From Acidimicrobiaceae bacterium (GTDB taxonomy: Bacteria; Actinomycetota; Acidimicrobiia; Acidimicrobiales; Ilumatobacteraceae): 64,000 bases of DNA. The notes under the pieces were generated by a model. That model had not been told where the DNA came from. It ran no database searches and was given only the letters and a program-made list of their open reading frames with translations. Location of the stretch: contig JADKGZ010000003.1 in assembly GCA_016722025.1 (NCBI GenBank), forward strand, positions 124,001-188,000, given 5' to 3'. The position numbers and the translations under genes were made by a program. Positions 8,467 to 16,768 of the stretch are shown one piece after another. Each line of letters starts with the position of its first letter. Within the stretch, counting starts at the first letter, position 1.

Positions 8467-9423
8467 ATGGGGATCCTCAAACTCATCCTTCGGCGGCTGA
8501 TGCTCGGCGTGGCGACGCTGCTGGTCGTGTCGGTCGCCGTGTTCCTGCTCACCAACGTGCTCGGCGACCCGGTGAAGCGCATGCTGGGACGCGGGGCGCT
8601 CCCCGAGGTGGTCGCGGCTCGGCGCGCCGAGCTGGGCCTCGACCGGCCGCTCGTCACCCGCTACTTCGAGTGGTTGAAGGGGTTGCTCACCGGCGACTTC
8701 GGCACGTCGTACGCCAACGGCAGCCCGGTGTGGGATCTCCTCGAGGACCGGGTCAACAACTCGCTCTTCCTGATGGCGGTGGCGTCGGCGATCTCGGTGC
8801 CGCTGTCGTTGTTCATCGGCGCCTACACCGCGCTGCGCCGCGACAAGTGGTTCGACCGCATCATGTCCAACCAGTTGCTGGTGCTGGCAGCCATGCCCGA
8901 GTTCGTGGTCGGTGCGCTGCTCACCGTGCTGCTGGCCACCAACGTGTGGCACCTCGTGCCGGCGGTCAGCCGCATCCGCCCCGGTGAACCGCCGTGGTCC
9001 GACCTCGACGGCCTGGTGCTGCCGGTGCTCACCCTGGTGCTCGCCGTCACCCCTCACGTGGGTCGCACGATGCGAGCCGCGATGATCGACGTGCTGGAGA
9101 GCGACTACGTCGAGATGGCTCGCCTCAAGGGGCTCCCGGAACGCAAGGTGCTGTGGCGCCATGCGTTCCCCAACGCGCTCGGCCCCACCCTGCAGGTCAT
9201 CGCTCTCAACATCGCCTACCTCGCCGGCGGCGTGGTGATCGTGGAGTCGCTGTTCAACTTCCGCGGCATCGGCATCGCCTTGCGCGACGCCATCCCCGAA
9301 GCCAACGCGCCGGTCGTGCAGTTCATCGCGATGTTCATCGCGCTCATCTACGTCATCAGCAACCTGCTCGCCGATGTGGCCACCATCCTGGTCACCCCGC
9401 GCTTGCGCACGAGGCTGCAATGA
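8467..9423 (+). CDS. ABC transporter permease, DppB/OppB type
   Basis: 318 residues, start ATG 8467 (MGILKLILRR), the usual N-terminus of DppB-like permeases. Six membrane segments are expected. The cytoplasmic coupling loop is seen as EMARLKGLPERKVLWRHAF (about 217-235). The C-terminus has the family segment ADVATILVTPRLRTR. It forms the channel with the next gene, whose start overlaps its stop by 4 bases. An upstream in-frame start at 8422 would lie inside the stem-loop and is rejected. Confidence 0.9.
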   Translation: MGILKLILRRLMLGVATLLVVSVAVFLLTNVLGDPVKRMLGRGALPEVVAARRAELGLDRPLVTRYFEWLKGLLTGDFGTSYANGSPVWDLLEDRVNNSLFLMAVASAISVPLSLFIGAYTALRRDKWFDRIMSNQLLVLAAMPEFVVGALLTVLLATNVWHLVPAVSRIRPGEPPWSDLDGLVLPVLTLVLAVTPHVGRTMRAAMIDVLESDYVEMARLKGLPERKVLWRHAFPNALGPTLQVIALNIAYLAGGVVIVESLFNFRGIGIALRDAIPEANAPVVQFIAMFIALIYVISNLLADVATILVTPRLRTRLQ

Positions 9424-10307
9424 GCACCGACATCACCATCGATCCGGCGCACACCACCGCTGTTGCGCAGCCGGGGCTCTTGCGCAGCGCGATGAAGTTG
9501 TGGCGCACTCGCATCGGCGTGGCGCTGGTGGTGCTGCTCGTCGGAGTCGCCATCGTCGGGCCGTGGGTCGCACCGTACGGCCCTGCCGAGTTCGTGGGCA
9601 CCGCCAACCTGCGCAACGTCGAGGGTGCTTGGCTGGGCACCGACTACTTCGGGCAGGACGTGTGGTCGCGGTTCCTCCACGGCGGCCGTTCGATCCTGTT
9701 CCTTGCGTCGGTGGCAACGTTGATCGGCTTCTTCTTCGGCGCAGCCATCGGCCTCGTTGCCGCCTACAACCGCGGCCGCATCGACGACGCGCTCATGCGC
9801 TTCATGGACATCATCCTTGCGTTCCCTCAACTGCTGCTGGCACTGGTGGCGCTCACCACGGTGGGCCCGCAGTCATGGCTCATCATCGCCATCGTCGCGT
9901 TCACCACCATCCCACGCATCGCCCGCATCACGCGCGGGGCCGCGGTGCCGGTGGTCGAGCGCGACTTCATCGGCGCGGCCGAGGCACTGGGCGAGTCGCG
10001 CCTGCGCATCATCACCCGCGAACTGCTGCCCAACGTCACCGGCCCGTTGCTGGTGGAGGCCAACCTGCGCCTCACCTACTCGATCGGTATCATCGCCGGC
10101 CTCGGCTTCCTCGGGTTCGCCACCGAACGCAACGCCGCCGACTGGGGCCTGATGGTGCAGGAGAACCGAGTGGCGCTGTCGGTGCAACCATGGGGCACCG
10201 TCCTGCCCGCGGTGGCCATCGCACTGCTCACCATCGGCACCGGGCTGATCAGCGACGGCCTGGCGCGCACGGTGGCCGGCATCGATCGTGGAAGGCCCGA
10301 CGCATGA
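9420..10307 (+). CDS. ABC transporter permease, DppC/OppC type
   Basis: 295 residues, start ATG 9420 overlapping the previous stop (ATGA). It has the DppC-type N-terminal helix and the motif LGTDYFGQDVWSRFLHGGR (about 62-80), typical of family C permeases. The coupling loop has the form FIGAAEALGESRLRIITREL. It pairs with the DppB-type permease, and its stop overlaps the start of the double ATPase gene. It is translationally coupled within the operon. Confidence 0.9.
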   Translation: MSTDITIDPAHTTAVAQPGLLRSAMKLWRTRIGVALVVLLVGVAIVGPWVAPYGPAEFVGTANLRNVEGAWLGTDYFGQDVWSRFLHGGRSILFLASVATLIGFFFGAAIGLVAAYNRGRIDDALMRFMDIILAFPQLLLALVALTTVGPQSWLIIAIVAFTTIPRIARITRGAAVPVVERDFIGAAEALGESRLRIITRELLPNVTGPLLVEANLRLTYSIGIIAGLGFLGFATERNAADWGLMVQENRVALSVQPWGTVLPAVAIALLTIGTGLISDGLARTVAGIDRGRPDA

Positions 10308-12124
10308 GCGAGCGACACGAGACGTTGGCCATCCGTAACCTCCGCCTCGACGTGGCCCAGAGCGGCAACGACATCGTCGACGAGGTCACCCTCACCATCG
10401 CCCGTGGCGAGATGCTGGGCCTGGTGGGCGAATCCGGCTCCGGCAAGACCACCGTCGGCCTCGCCGTGCTCGGGCACGCCCGCAAAGGCGTCGGCATCCA
10501 CTCCGGGTCCGTCAGCATCGAGGGAACCGACGTGCTCGCTGCACACGGCAAAGACCTCCGTCGTGCCCGTGGCCGGCTCGTCAGCTACGTCCCCCAGGAT
10601 CCGGGAACGGCACTCAACCCTGCGCTGCGGATCGGCGGGCAAGTGCTGGAGGTGTTGCAGACCCACGGGTTCGGGGCCGACAACGCGGCACGCAAGCAGC
10701 GAGTGCAGGAGGTGTTCTCGGAAGTGCTGTTGCCGGCCACGCCGAGCTTCCTGCGCCGCTACCCGCACCAGTTGTCGGGCGGCCAACAGCAACGTGTGGG
10801 GTTGGCCATGGCCTTCGCCGCGCGGCCGGCGGTGATCGTGCTCGACGAACCCACCACGGGCCTCGACGTGAGCACGCAGGCGCACGTGCTGGAGACGGTG
10901 CGGGCGCTGGCGAGCAAGCACGGAGTGGCGGCGCTGTACGTCACCCACGACCTGGCGGTGGTCGCCACGCTGGCCGACCGAGTGGCCGTGATGTACGCGG
11001 GGCGCATCGTCGAGCAGGGCACCACCGCCGAGATCTTCGCCAACCCCGCACACCCGTACACGCGCTACCTGGTTGCGGCCGCGCCGGAGATGGGTAGCGA
11101 CCGCGAACTGGTGGGCCTGGCAGGCCGGGCACCATCGCCGGGGCGGCGGCCCGTGGGCTGCGCGTTCGCGCTGCGCTGCGAAGTGGCCACCGCCGAGTGC
11201 CACGCAGCGTTCCCGGAGGTCACCAACGTGGGTACCACCGACTCGCACGATGTGCGCTGCTTCCACGCGTTCACGGTGCCCGAACGCACCAGCCGCCGCG
11301 CTGCTGCCGGCGTCGCGGCGGCCGCCGGCAACGACGCTGCGCTCAGCCTGCGCGGGGTCGACGCTGCCTACACCGGGCTCAGCGTGGTGCACGACGTCTC
11401 CTTCGACATCTCTCGCGGCGAGTGCGTGGCCCTGGTCGGCGAGTCCGGCTCCGGCAAGAGCACGCTGTCGCGTTCCATCGGCGGGCTGCACCGCGAGTGG
11501 ACCGGCGAGATCCTGCTCGATGGCGCACCGCTGGCCCGTTCGTCGCGCGATCGGCCGGTGCAGCAGCGGCTGTCCATCCAGTACGTCTTCCAGAACCCCT
11601 ACAGCTCGCTGCACCCACGCCGATCCATCGCCGACTCGATCGGGCGGCCATTGGCAATCGCCGGCGTCGACAAGCGCGAGACCGGCCGCGAGGTTGATCG
11701 CATGCTCGAGCGGGTCTCGCTCAGCGCCAGCTATGGCAGCCGCTTCCCCGACCAGCTGTCGGGTGGCGAGCGCCAACGGGTGGCGATCGCGCGAGCGTTG
11801 GTCAGCAAACCGCAGGTGCTGATCTGCGACGAGGTGACATCGGCACTCGACGTCCTGGTGCAGGCCACCATCATCGAGCTGCTCGTCGATCTGCAACGCG
11901 ACCTCGGCCTGGCGATGCTGTTCGTCACGCACAACCTGCCGCTCGTGCGATCGATCGCCCAACGGGTGGCCGTGATGGCCGACGGCAAGATCGTCGAGCT
12001 GGGCACCGCGGCCGACACCCTCACCAATCCGCAGGAGGAGTACACCCGCCGGCTGCTGGCCGACACTCCGGCCATTCCCGAGTTCCCAGCCAATCCCGAG
12101 CTCCCGATCGACACGCTCGGTTGA
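10304..12124 (+). CDS. Double ATP-binding ABC protein (DppD-DppF fusion)
   Basis: 606 residues with two complete nucleotide-binding domains. Domain 1 has Walker A GESGSGKTT (about 42), signature LSGGQQQR (about 158) and Walker B VIVLDEPTTGLD. Domain 2 has Walker A GESGSGKST (about 381), signature LSGGERQR (about 485) and Walker B LICDEVTSALD, where the usual Pro after Glu is Val. Between them is the oligopeptide-transporter C-terminal cysteine segment (GCAFALRCEVATAEC). The start ATG overlaps the permease stop. It powers the importer encoded by the three preceding genes. The separate D and F subunits of the 52-61 kb operon show that the window holds two different systems of this class. Confidence 0.9.
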   Translation: MSERHETLAIRNLRLDVAQSGNDIVDEVTLTIARGEMLGLVGESGSGKTTVGLAVLGHARKGVGIHSGSVSIEGTDVLAAHGKDLRRARGRLVSYVPQDPGTALNPALRIGGQVLEVLQTHGFGADNAARKQRVQEVFSEVLLPATPSFLRRYPHQLSGGQQQRVGLAMAFAARPAVIVLDEPTTGLDVSTQAHVLETVRALASKHGVAALYVTHDLAVVATLADRVAVMYAGRIVEQGTTAEIFANPAHPYTRYLVAAAPEMGSDRELVGLAGRAPSPGRRPVGCAFALRCEVATAECHAAFPEVTNVGTTDSHDVRCFHAFTVPERTSRRAAAGVAAAAGNDAALSLRGVDAAYTGLSVVHDVSFDISRGECVALVGESGSGKSTLSRSIGGLHREWTGEILLDGAPLARSSRDRPVQQRLSIQYVFQNPYSSLHPRRSIADSIGRPLAIAGVDKRETGREVDRMLERVSLSASYGSRFPDQLSGGERQRVAIARALVSKPQVLICDEVTSALDVLVQATIIELLVDLQRDLGLAMLFVTHNLPLVRSIAQRVAVMADGKIVELGTAADTLTNPQEEYTRRLLADTPAIPEFPANPELPIDTLG

Positions 12125-12133
12125 CGCCGCGCA

Positions 12134-12181
12134 GGTCGCCGACCAGTTCCGTGCAAGAGGCGGGCCGCAGAGGTCGCGACC
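12134..12181. repeat. Pair of GGTCG-type palindromes upstream of purA
   Basis: GGTCGCCGACC at 12134-12144 and GGTCGCGACC at 12172-12181 are nearly identical palindromic sites 38 bp apart, each followed by AGT. They lie in the 138-base gap between the ABC operon and purA. They could be a paired operator; apart from them the gap shows only the purA ribosome site GAGGAGC. Confidence 0.3.
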
Positions 12182-12262
12182 AGTAGGCTCCTGTCACGTT
12201 CCGGTCTCTACCGTCGATGGTCCGACCCGCCTGACGGCGAGTCTTCATGAGGAGCGTGTGCC

Positions 12263-13486
12263 ATGCCCGTCACAGTTGTCGTTGGTGCCCAGTGGGGCGA
12301 CGAAGGCAAGGCCAAGGTCATCGACCTGCTCGCCGCCGAGCACACGCACGTGGTGCGGTACCAGGGTGGCCACAACGCCGGGCACACGGTGGTGGTGGGC
12401 AGCGAACGGTACGCACTGCAGCTCATCCCCAGCGGCGTGCTCTACCCGCACATCATCCCGGTCATCGGCAACGGGGTGGTGGTCGACCTGCCCACGCTGT
12501 TCAAGGAGATCGACACACTGCAAAGCCGAGACATCGACTGCTCACGGCTGCTGGTGAGCAGCCAGTGCCACCTCATCTTCCCGTGGCACCAATCGCTCGA
12601 CTCGCTCTACGAGCAGGGCCGCGGCGACGATCGCATCGGCACCACGCTGAAGGGCATCGGCCCCGCCTACGCCGACAAGGCGCGCCGCATCGGCGTGCGC
12701 GCCGGCGACGTGCTCGACCCGGCCGCCTTCGCCAACACCGTGAAGGTGCAAGCCGTTGCGCACAACAGCGAGATCACCGCCCTGGGCGGCGACGCGCTCG
12801 ACGTCGACGCCGTCGTCGCGCAGTTCAGCGAGCTCGGCGCCCGCCTCGCTCCCTACGTGCGCGACACGGTCGAGATGCTGCACGAGTCGCTCGACCGCGA
12901 CGATGCGCTCCTGCTGGAAGGTGCCCAGGCAACGTTCCTCGACCTCGATCACGGCACCTACCCGTTCGTCACCTCGTCCAATCCCACGGCAGGTGGCGCC
13001 TGCGTCGGCACCGGCATCGGGCCCCGCTACCTCACCCGCATCGTCGGCATCACCAAGGCCTACTGCACTCGCGTGGGCAGCGGCCCCTTCCCCACCGAAC
13101 TGCTCGACGAGCTGGGCGACAAGCTGGTCGAGATCGGGCACGAGTACGGTACGGTCACCGGCCGTCGACGCCGCTGCGGCTGGCTCGATCTGGTGATGCT
13201 GCGCAAGGCGGTGCGCATCAACAGCTTCACCGAGCTGGCACTCACCAAGCTCGATGTGCTCGACACGTTCGACGAGATCAAGGTCTGTACCGAGTACGAC
13301 GCCACCGGGAAGCCCATCTATGCGGTGCTGCCCGGCTGGCTCACCGACATCAGCGCGGTCAACTCGTTGGACGGCCTGCCCGAACGGGCCAAGGCCCTGG
13401 TCGACCTGGTGGAGAAGGAGGTCGGCGTGCCCATTCGCATCGTCGGCACCGGCGCCGAGCGCCACAGCTACGTGGTGTGGCAATGA
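12263..13486 (+). CDS. purA: Adenylosuccinate synthetase
   Basis: 407 residues, a little shorter than the usual 425-430. It condenses IMP and aspartate using GTP, the first AMP-specific step. Seen: the P-loop-like WGDEGKAK near residue 11 (most bacterial enzymes read GDEGKGK), the catalytic segment GGHNAGHTVVV, the switch region TSSNPTAGGACVGTG and the IMP/aspartate loop VTGRRRRCGW followed by LTKLDVLDTFDEIKVC. The start ATG has GAGGAG 8 bases upstream. The stop overlaps purB by 4 bases, so both enzymes of the AMP branch are co-translated. Confidence 0.96.
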   Translation: MPVTVVVGAQWGDEGKAKVIDLLAAEHTHVVRYQGGHNAGHTVVVGSERYALQLIPSGVLYPHIIPVIGNGVVVDLPTLFKEIDTLQSRDIDCSRLLVSSQCHLIFPWHQSLDSLYEQGRGDDRIGTTLKGIGPAYADKARRIGVRAGDVLDPAAFANTVKVQAVAHNSEITALGGDALDVDAVVAQFSELGARLAPYVRDTVEMLHESLDRDDALLLEGAQATFLDLDHGTYPFVTSSNPTAGGACVGTGIGPRYLTRIVGITKAYCTRVGSGPFPTELLDELGDKLVEIGHEYGTVTGRRRRCGWLDLVMLRKAVRINSFTELALTKLDVLDTFDEIKVCTEYDATGKPIYAVLPGWLTDISAVNSLDGLPERAKALVDLVEKEVGVPIRIVGTGAERHSYVVWQ

Positions 13487-14793
13487 TCCCGCGCTACACG
13501 CTGCCGGAGATGGCCAACGTCTTCAGCGACGTCGCCCGCTTCGACCGCTACCTGGAGATCGAGCTGCTCGCCACCGACGCGCACGCCGCATTGGGCGTCG
13601 TGCCCGCAGTCGATGCGGCCACCTGTCGGGCGAACGCCCCCACGGTCGACGACGCCTTCGTGCAGGCGGTGAGCGATCGCGAAGCGGTCACCGACCACGA
13701 CGTTGCCGCGTTCGTCGACGTCGTCCAAGCTGCCATCGGCACGCCCGCCGGGGCCTGGATCCACTACGGGCTCACCAGCAGCGACGTGGTCGACACGGCG
13801 TGGTGCTGGATGATGCGCGACGCATGCGACCAATTGATCGCCGCCGCCACCGAGCTGATGCGCACGCTGGTGCTGCTGGCGCGCGAGCACCGCGACACCG
13901 TGATGATCGGTCGCACTCATGGCATCCACGCCGAGCCCACCACGTTTGGCGCCAAGGTGGCGCTGTGGGCGCTGCAGGTGGAGCGCGACCGCGTGCGCTT
14001 GCGCGCGGCCCGTGCGTCGGTTGCCGTGTGCAAGCTCAGCGGCGCGGTGGGCACGTTCAGCAACATCGACCCATCCATCGAGCGTCACGTCGCCGATGCG
14101 CTCGGGCTGCAGCCGGTGCCCGCCACGCAGGTGATCGCCCGCGATCGTCACGCCGAGTTCCTGTACGCGTGCGCCTCCGTGGGCGCCACGATGGAGCTCA
14201 TCGCGGTCGAGCTGCGCCACCTGCAACGCACCGAGGTGCGCGAAGTGCAAGAGGGCTTCAAACCCGGCCAGAAGGGCAGCAGCGCGATGCCGCACAAGCG
14301 CAACCCCATCGCGGCCGAGACCATCAGCGGTCTCTCGCGCGTGCTGCGCGGCAACCTGCAGGCGGGTCTGCAAGATGTGGCACTGTGGCACGAACGCGAC
14401 ATCTCGCACAGCTCCGTCGAACGCATCGTGCTTCCCGACAGCGCACTCCTGGCCTACTACGTGCTGCGGCGAATGAACCGCCTGGTGCAGGGCCTGCAGA
14501 TCTTTCCCGAACGGATGCTCGCCAACCTGCACTCCAGCTATGGCCTCGTGTTCAGCCAGCCGGTGTTGCTGGGTTTGGTGCAGGCCGGCCTCAGCCGAGA
14601 TGACGCCTATCGCATCGTGCAGGAGAACGCCGGCCGGGCGTGGGACGAAGGCCGTTCGTTTCGAGAGTTGCTCGACGCCGACGCACGAGTAGCCGTGCCG
14701 GCGAGCGTGCTGGACGAAGCCTTCGATCTCGGTCGGTCGGTGCGCTACGCCGGGCGCGGCGTCGACGCCCTCGATGCACTCCACCTCGGCTGA
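13483..14793 (+). CDS. purB: Adenylosuccinate lyase
   Basis: 436 residues. It cleaves adenylosuccinate to AMP and SAICAR to AICAR. The fumarase/aspartase signature GSSAMPHKRNP is at about 266-276 and carries the catalytic serine loop; the general acid/base segments GLTSSDVVDTA and IGRTHGIHAEPTTFG are also present. The start ATG 13483 lies in the purA stop (ATGA). This compact purA-purB pair is sensible because the products act in sequence. Confidence 0.96.
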   Translation: MIPRYTLPEMANVFSDVARFDRYLEIELLATDAHAALGVVPAVDAATCRANAPTVDDAFVQAVSDREAVTDHDVAAFVDVVQAAIGTPAGAWIHYGLTSSDVVDTAWCWMMRDACDQLIAAATELMRTLVLLAREHRDTVMIGRTHGIHAEPTTFGAKVALWALQVERDRVRLRAARASVAVCKLSGAVGTFSNIDPSIERHVADALGLQPVPATQVIARDRHAEFLYACASVGATMELIAVELRHLQRTEVREVQEGFKPGQKGSSAMPHKRNPIAAETISGLSRVLRGNLQAGLQDVALWHERDISHSSVERIVLPDSALLAYYVLRRMNRLVQGLQIFPERMLANLHSSYGLVFSQPVLLGLVQAGLSRDDAYRIVQENAGRAWDEGRSFRELLDADARVAVPASVLDEAFDLGRSVRYAGRGVDALDALHLG

Positions 14794-14838
14794 CCGAGTC
14801 GACGCCAACCCGCCACCGTTCGAGGGAGGGGTGCCCCC

Positions 14839-15252
14839 TCAGGCGCCGCGGCTGATACCCGCGGCCTTGAGCACCGCCGGTGGGATGCCGACGGCACGCC
14901 ATGCCGCATGCGACACGCCGGTGCGCTCGCCGTACGCCTTGGCAACCTTGATGAACTCGGCTTCGAGCGCGCTCATGTCGACGGTGGCGCCCATGGTGGC
15001 CAGCTCGGCCTCGAGATCAAGACGCTCTTGCACCAGCCGCAGCTCTTTCACGGCGTCGGCGCCGGCGATCTCGCCATCGATGGCGGCGAGCCGCTTCGCG
15101 ATCGACTCGGGCGTGCGCTTGCGGCCACGAGCAGGCTTGTTGGCGCGGAGCGCCTCGAGGTAGTCGCGCACGACCTTGCCCTCGACGCGGCCCGTTGCCA
15201 GGGCCGCCTTGTGCGAATCGGACATTGGGCTCTTGGGACCACGTTGTGCCAT
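14839..15252 (-). CDS. Small coiled-coil protein of unknown function
   Basis: 137 residues from ATG 15252 (MAQRGPKSP). I do not recognise a named family. The N-terminal 50 residues are basic (RGPKSP, ARGRKRTPE), the middle (about 55-105) is a charged, leucine-rich helix likely to form a coiled coil (IDGEIAGADAVKELRLVQERL), and the C-terminus has the form GVSHAAWRAVGIPPAVLKAAGI. Cytoplasmic, no signal peptide. A basic head plus coiled coil suggests nucleic-acid or protein binding, which is a guess. A TAGGCT box 8 bases upstream fits a leaderless transcript. It is divergent from the thioesterase gene. Confidence 0.75.
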   Translation of the reverse strand: MAQRGPKSPMSDSHKAALATGRVEGKVVRDYLEALRANKPARGRKRTPESIAKRLAAIDGEIAGADAVKELRLVQERLDLEAELATMGATVDMSALEAEFIKVAKAYGERTGVSHAAWRAVGIPPAVLKAAGISRGA

Positions 15253-15260
15253 GGATGGGA

Positions 15261-15286
15261 AGCCTAGTAACCAACACAAGTAGCCT
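15261..15286. promoter_or_regulatory. Divergent -10 boxes between the coiled-coil gene and thioesterase gene
   Basis: Minus strand: TAGGCT (15266-15261), 8 bases before ATG 15252. Plus strand: TAGCCT (15281-15286), 25 bases before ATG 15312, leaving room for a leader with a GGGAAAG ribosome site. The 59-base gap is clearly richer in AT than the flanks. Confidence 0.45.
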
Positions 15287-15311
15287 CCACCATTTCGGGA
15301 AAGAATGGGCA

Positions 15312-16142
15312 ATGGAACTGAGCAGACTCTTCGAACTCGAACCACATGGGCCCGACACCTTTGTCGGAATCGGACCGCGATATCCGTGGGGCGGCCTGTT
15401 TGGCGGGCAGATCGTGGCGCAAGCACTACGAGCAGCAGCCGCCACCGTCGATGCCGATCAACAGGTGCATTCCCTCCGCGCCTATTTCATCCGTCGCGGC
15501 GATCACACCGAACCGATTCGCTTCGAAGTCGACCGCATTCGCAACGGTCGCAGCTTCTCCACTCGCCGCGTCGTGGCACGTCAGGCCATCGGTGCGATCC
15601 TCAACCTGGAAGCGTCGTTCCAGGCACCTGAGGCCACCGCCGACGTGCAGCCCGTGCCGATGGACCTCGGTGTGCCCGGCCCCGACGAGCTCACCAGCGA
15701 CGCCTGGAGCGACGCCTTCGACCGCCGCACCGTGCCTCACGATCGGCTGCCCGACGAAGTGCGCACGGGCACGGGCCGCAGCGCCGCCTGGATGCGCGTC
15801 ACCGCCGACCTCGCCGGCCACCTGCCGGCCGACCAGTTGCTGCACCGCTGCTGGCTCGCCTACATGAGCGACGACATGCCGGCCGACACCGTGCGCGCGG
15901 CCCACCCCGAGTTCCACGACGTCGACGGCCATGGCATCACCTACACCGCCAGCCTCGACCACACCATCTGGTTCCACCGGCCCCTGCGCGCCGACCAATG
16001 GCACCTGTACGACTTCGCCTGCCACGCGTTCACCGGCGCGCGAGGCCTGGGCATCGGGCATGTCTTCAGCACTGACGGCACACACGTGGCCACCGTTGCG
16101 CAGGAGGTTTTGATGCGCGACGCGCGCCAGCGGCAAGACTGA
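15312..16142 (+). CDS. Acyl-CoA thioesterase II (TesB-like)
   Basis: 276 residues, the usual TesB size. Two hotdog folds are expected. The N-terminal part has WGGLFGGQIVAQAL and HSLRAYFIRRGD; the C-terminal part has SLDHTIWFHRP, which holds the catalytic Asp of the family. It hydrolyses acyl-CoA to fatty acid and CoA. ATG 15312 is chosen because GGGAAAG lies 7-13 bases upstream; the open frame extends further but overlaps the divergent gene. It ends 5 bases before pyrE, so the two are probably co-transcribed. Confidence 0.9.
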   Translation: MELSRLFELEPHGPDTFVGIGPRYPWGGLFGGQIVAQALRAAAATVDADQQVHSLRAYFIRRGDHTEPIRFEVDRIRNGRSFSTRRVVARQAIGAILNLEASFQAPEATADVQPVPMDLGVPGPDELTSDAWSDAFDRRTVPHDRLPDEVRTGTGRSAAWMRVTADLAGHLPADQLLHRCWLAYMSDDMPADTVRAAHPEFHDVDGHGITYTASLDHTIWFHRPLRADQWHLYDFACHAFTGARGLGIGHVFSTDGTHVATVAQEVLMRDARQRQD

Positions 16143-16147
16143 CGCTC

Positions 16148-16717
16148 ATGTCGCTCGCAGATGCTCCACTGGAAGATCTGGCCGACCAGATCAACACCAT
16201 CGCCCGCCTCACCGGCACGTTCACGCTGCGCTCGGGCCAGATCGCCACCGAGTACTTCGACAAGTACCGCTTCGAGGCGCAGCCGGCATTGCTGGCCCAG
16301 ATCGCGACGGCGCTTGCACCGCTCATCCCTTCCGACACCGAGGTGCTCGCCGGTCTCGAGATGGGCGGCATTCCCATTGCCACTGCGCTGTCGCTGCACA
16401 CAGGCCTGCCCGCGGCGTTCGTGCGCAAAGCGGCAAAGCAGTACGGCACGGCACGATTGGCCGAGGGTGCCGAGATCGCCGGTCGGCGGGTCACCGTCGT
16501 CGAAGACGTCATCACCACCGGTGGCCAAGTGGTGATCAGCACCACCGATCTGCGAGCGCTCGGCGCCATCGTCGACCACGTCGTGTGCGTCATCGATCGC
16601 AGCCCCGACCAGGCAGCCGCGCTCACCGCCGCGGGCCTGCGCCTGCACTCGTTGCTCACTCGCGCCCAGCTCGACGCCGCCGAGGCCCGCCACCCTCACA
16701 CACCCCGTTCTACGTAG
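16148..16717 (+). CDS. pyrE: Orotate phosphoribosyltransferase
   Basis: 189 residues. It transfers PRPP ribose phosphate to orotate in UMP synthesis. The PRPP-binding motif VTVVEDVITTGGQV is at about 117-130, and the substrate loops LRSGQIATEYFDKYRF and GLEMGGIPIA are conserved. No other pyr gene is in the window. It follows the thioesterase by 5 bases. Its stop codon lies inside a perfect 12-bp palindrome. Confidence 0.93.
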   Translation: MSLADAPLEDLADQINTIARLTGTFTLRSGQIATEYFDKYRFEAQPALLAQIATALAPLIPSDTEVLAGLEMGGIPIATALSLHTGLPAAFVRKAAKQYGTARLAEGAEIAGRRVTVVEDVITTGGQVVISTTDLRALGAIVDHVVCVIDRSPDQAAALTAAGLRLHSLLTRAQLDAAEARHPHTPRST

Positions 16718-16768
16718 AAGTCCCGGGCGCTCCGGCCCAGCTCAGCGCTCGACAGCCTTTACGTAAAG
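16708..16768. repeat. Two TACGTA-centred palindromes at a convergent gene junction
   Basis: TTCTACGTAGAA (16708-16719) covers the pyrE stop and CTTTACGTAAAG (16757-16768) covers the stop of the convergent FAD oxidase gene. Both are perfect 12-bp palindromes with the core TACGTA, 49 bp apart. They may be transcription-end structures or binding sites. No other terminator is visible between the genes. Confidence 0.4.

Noticed and set aside
6703..9420. 905-residue minus-strand open frame
   Set aside because: Lies fully antisense to the binding protein and permease, which have clear family motifs.
10076..11962. 628-residue minus-strand open frame
   Set aside because: Antisense to the double ATPase, no recognisable domain.
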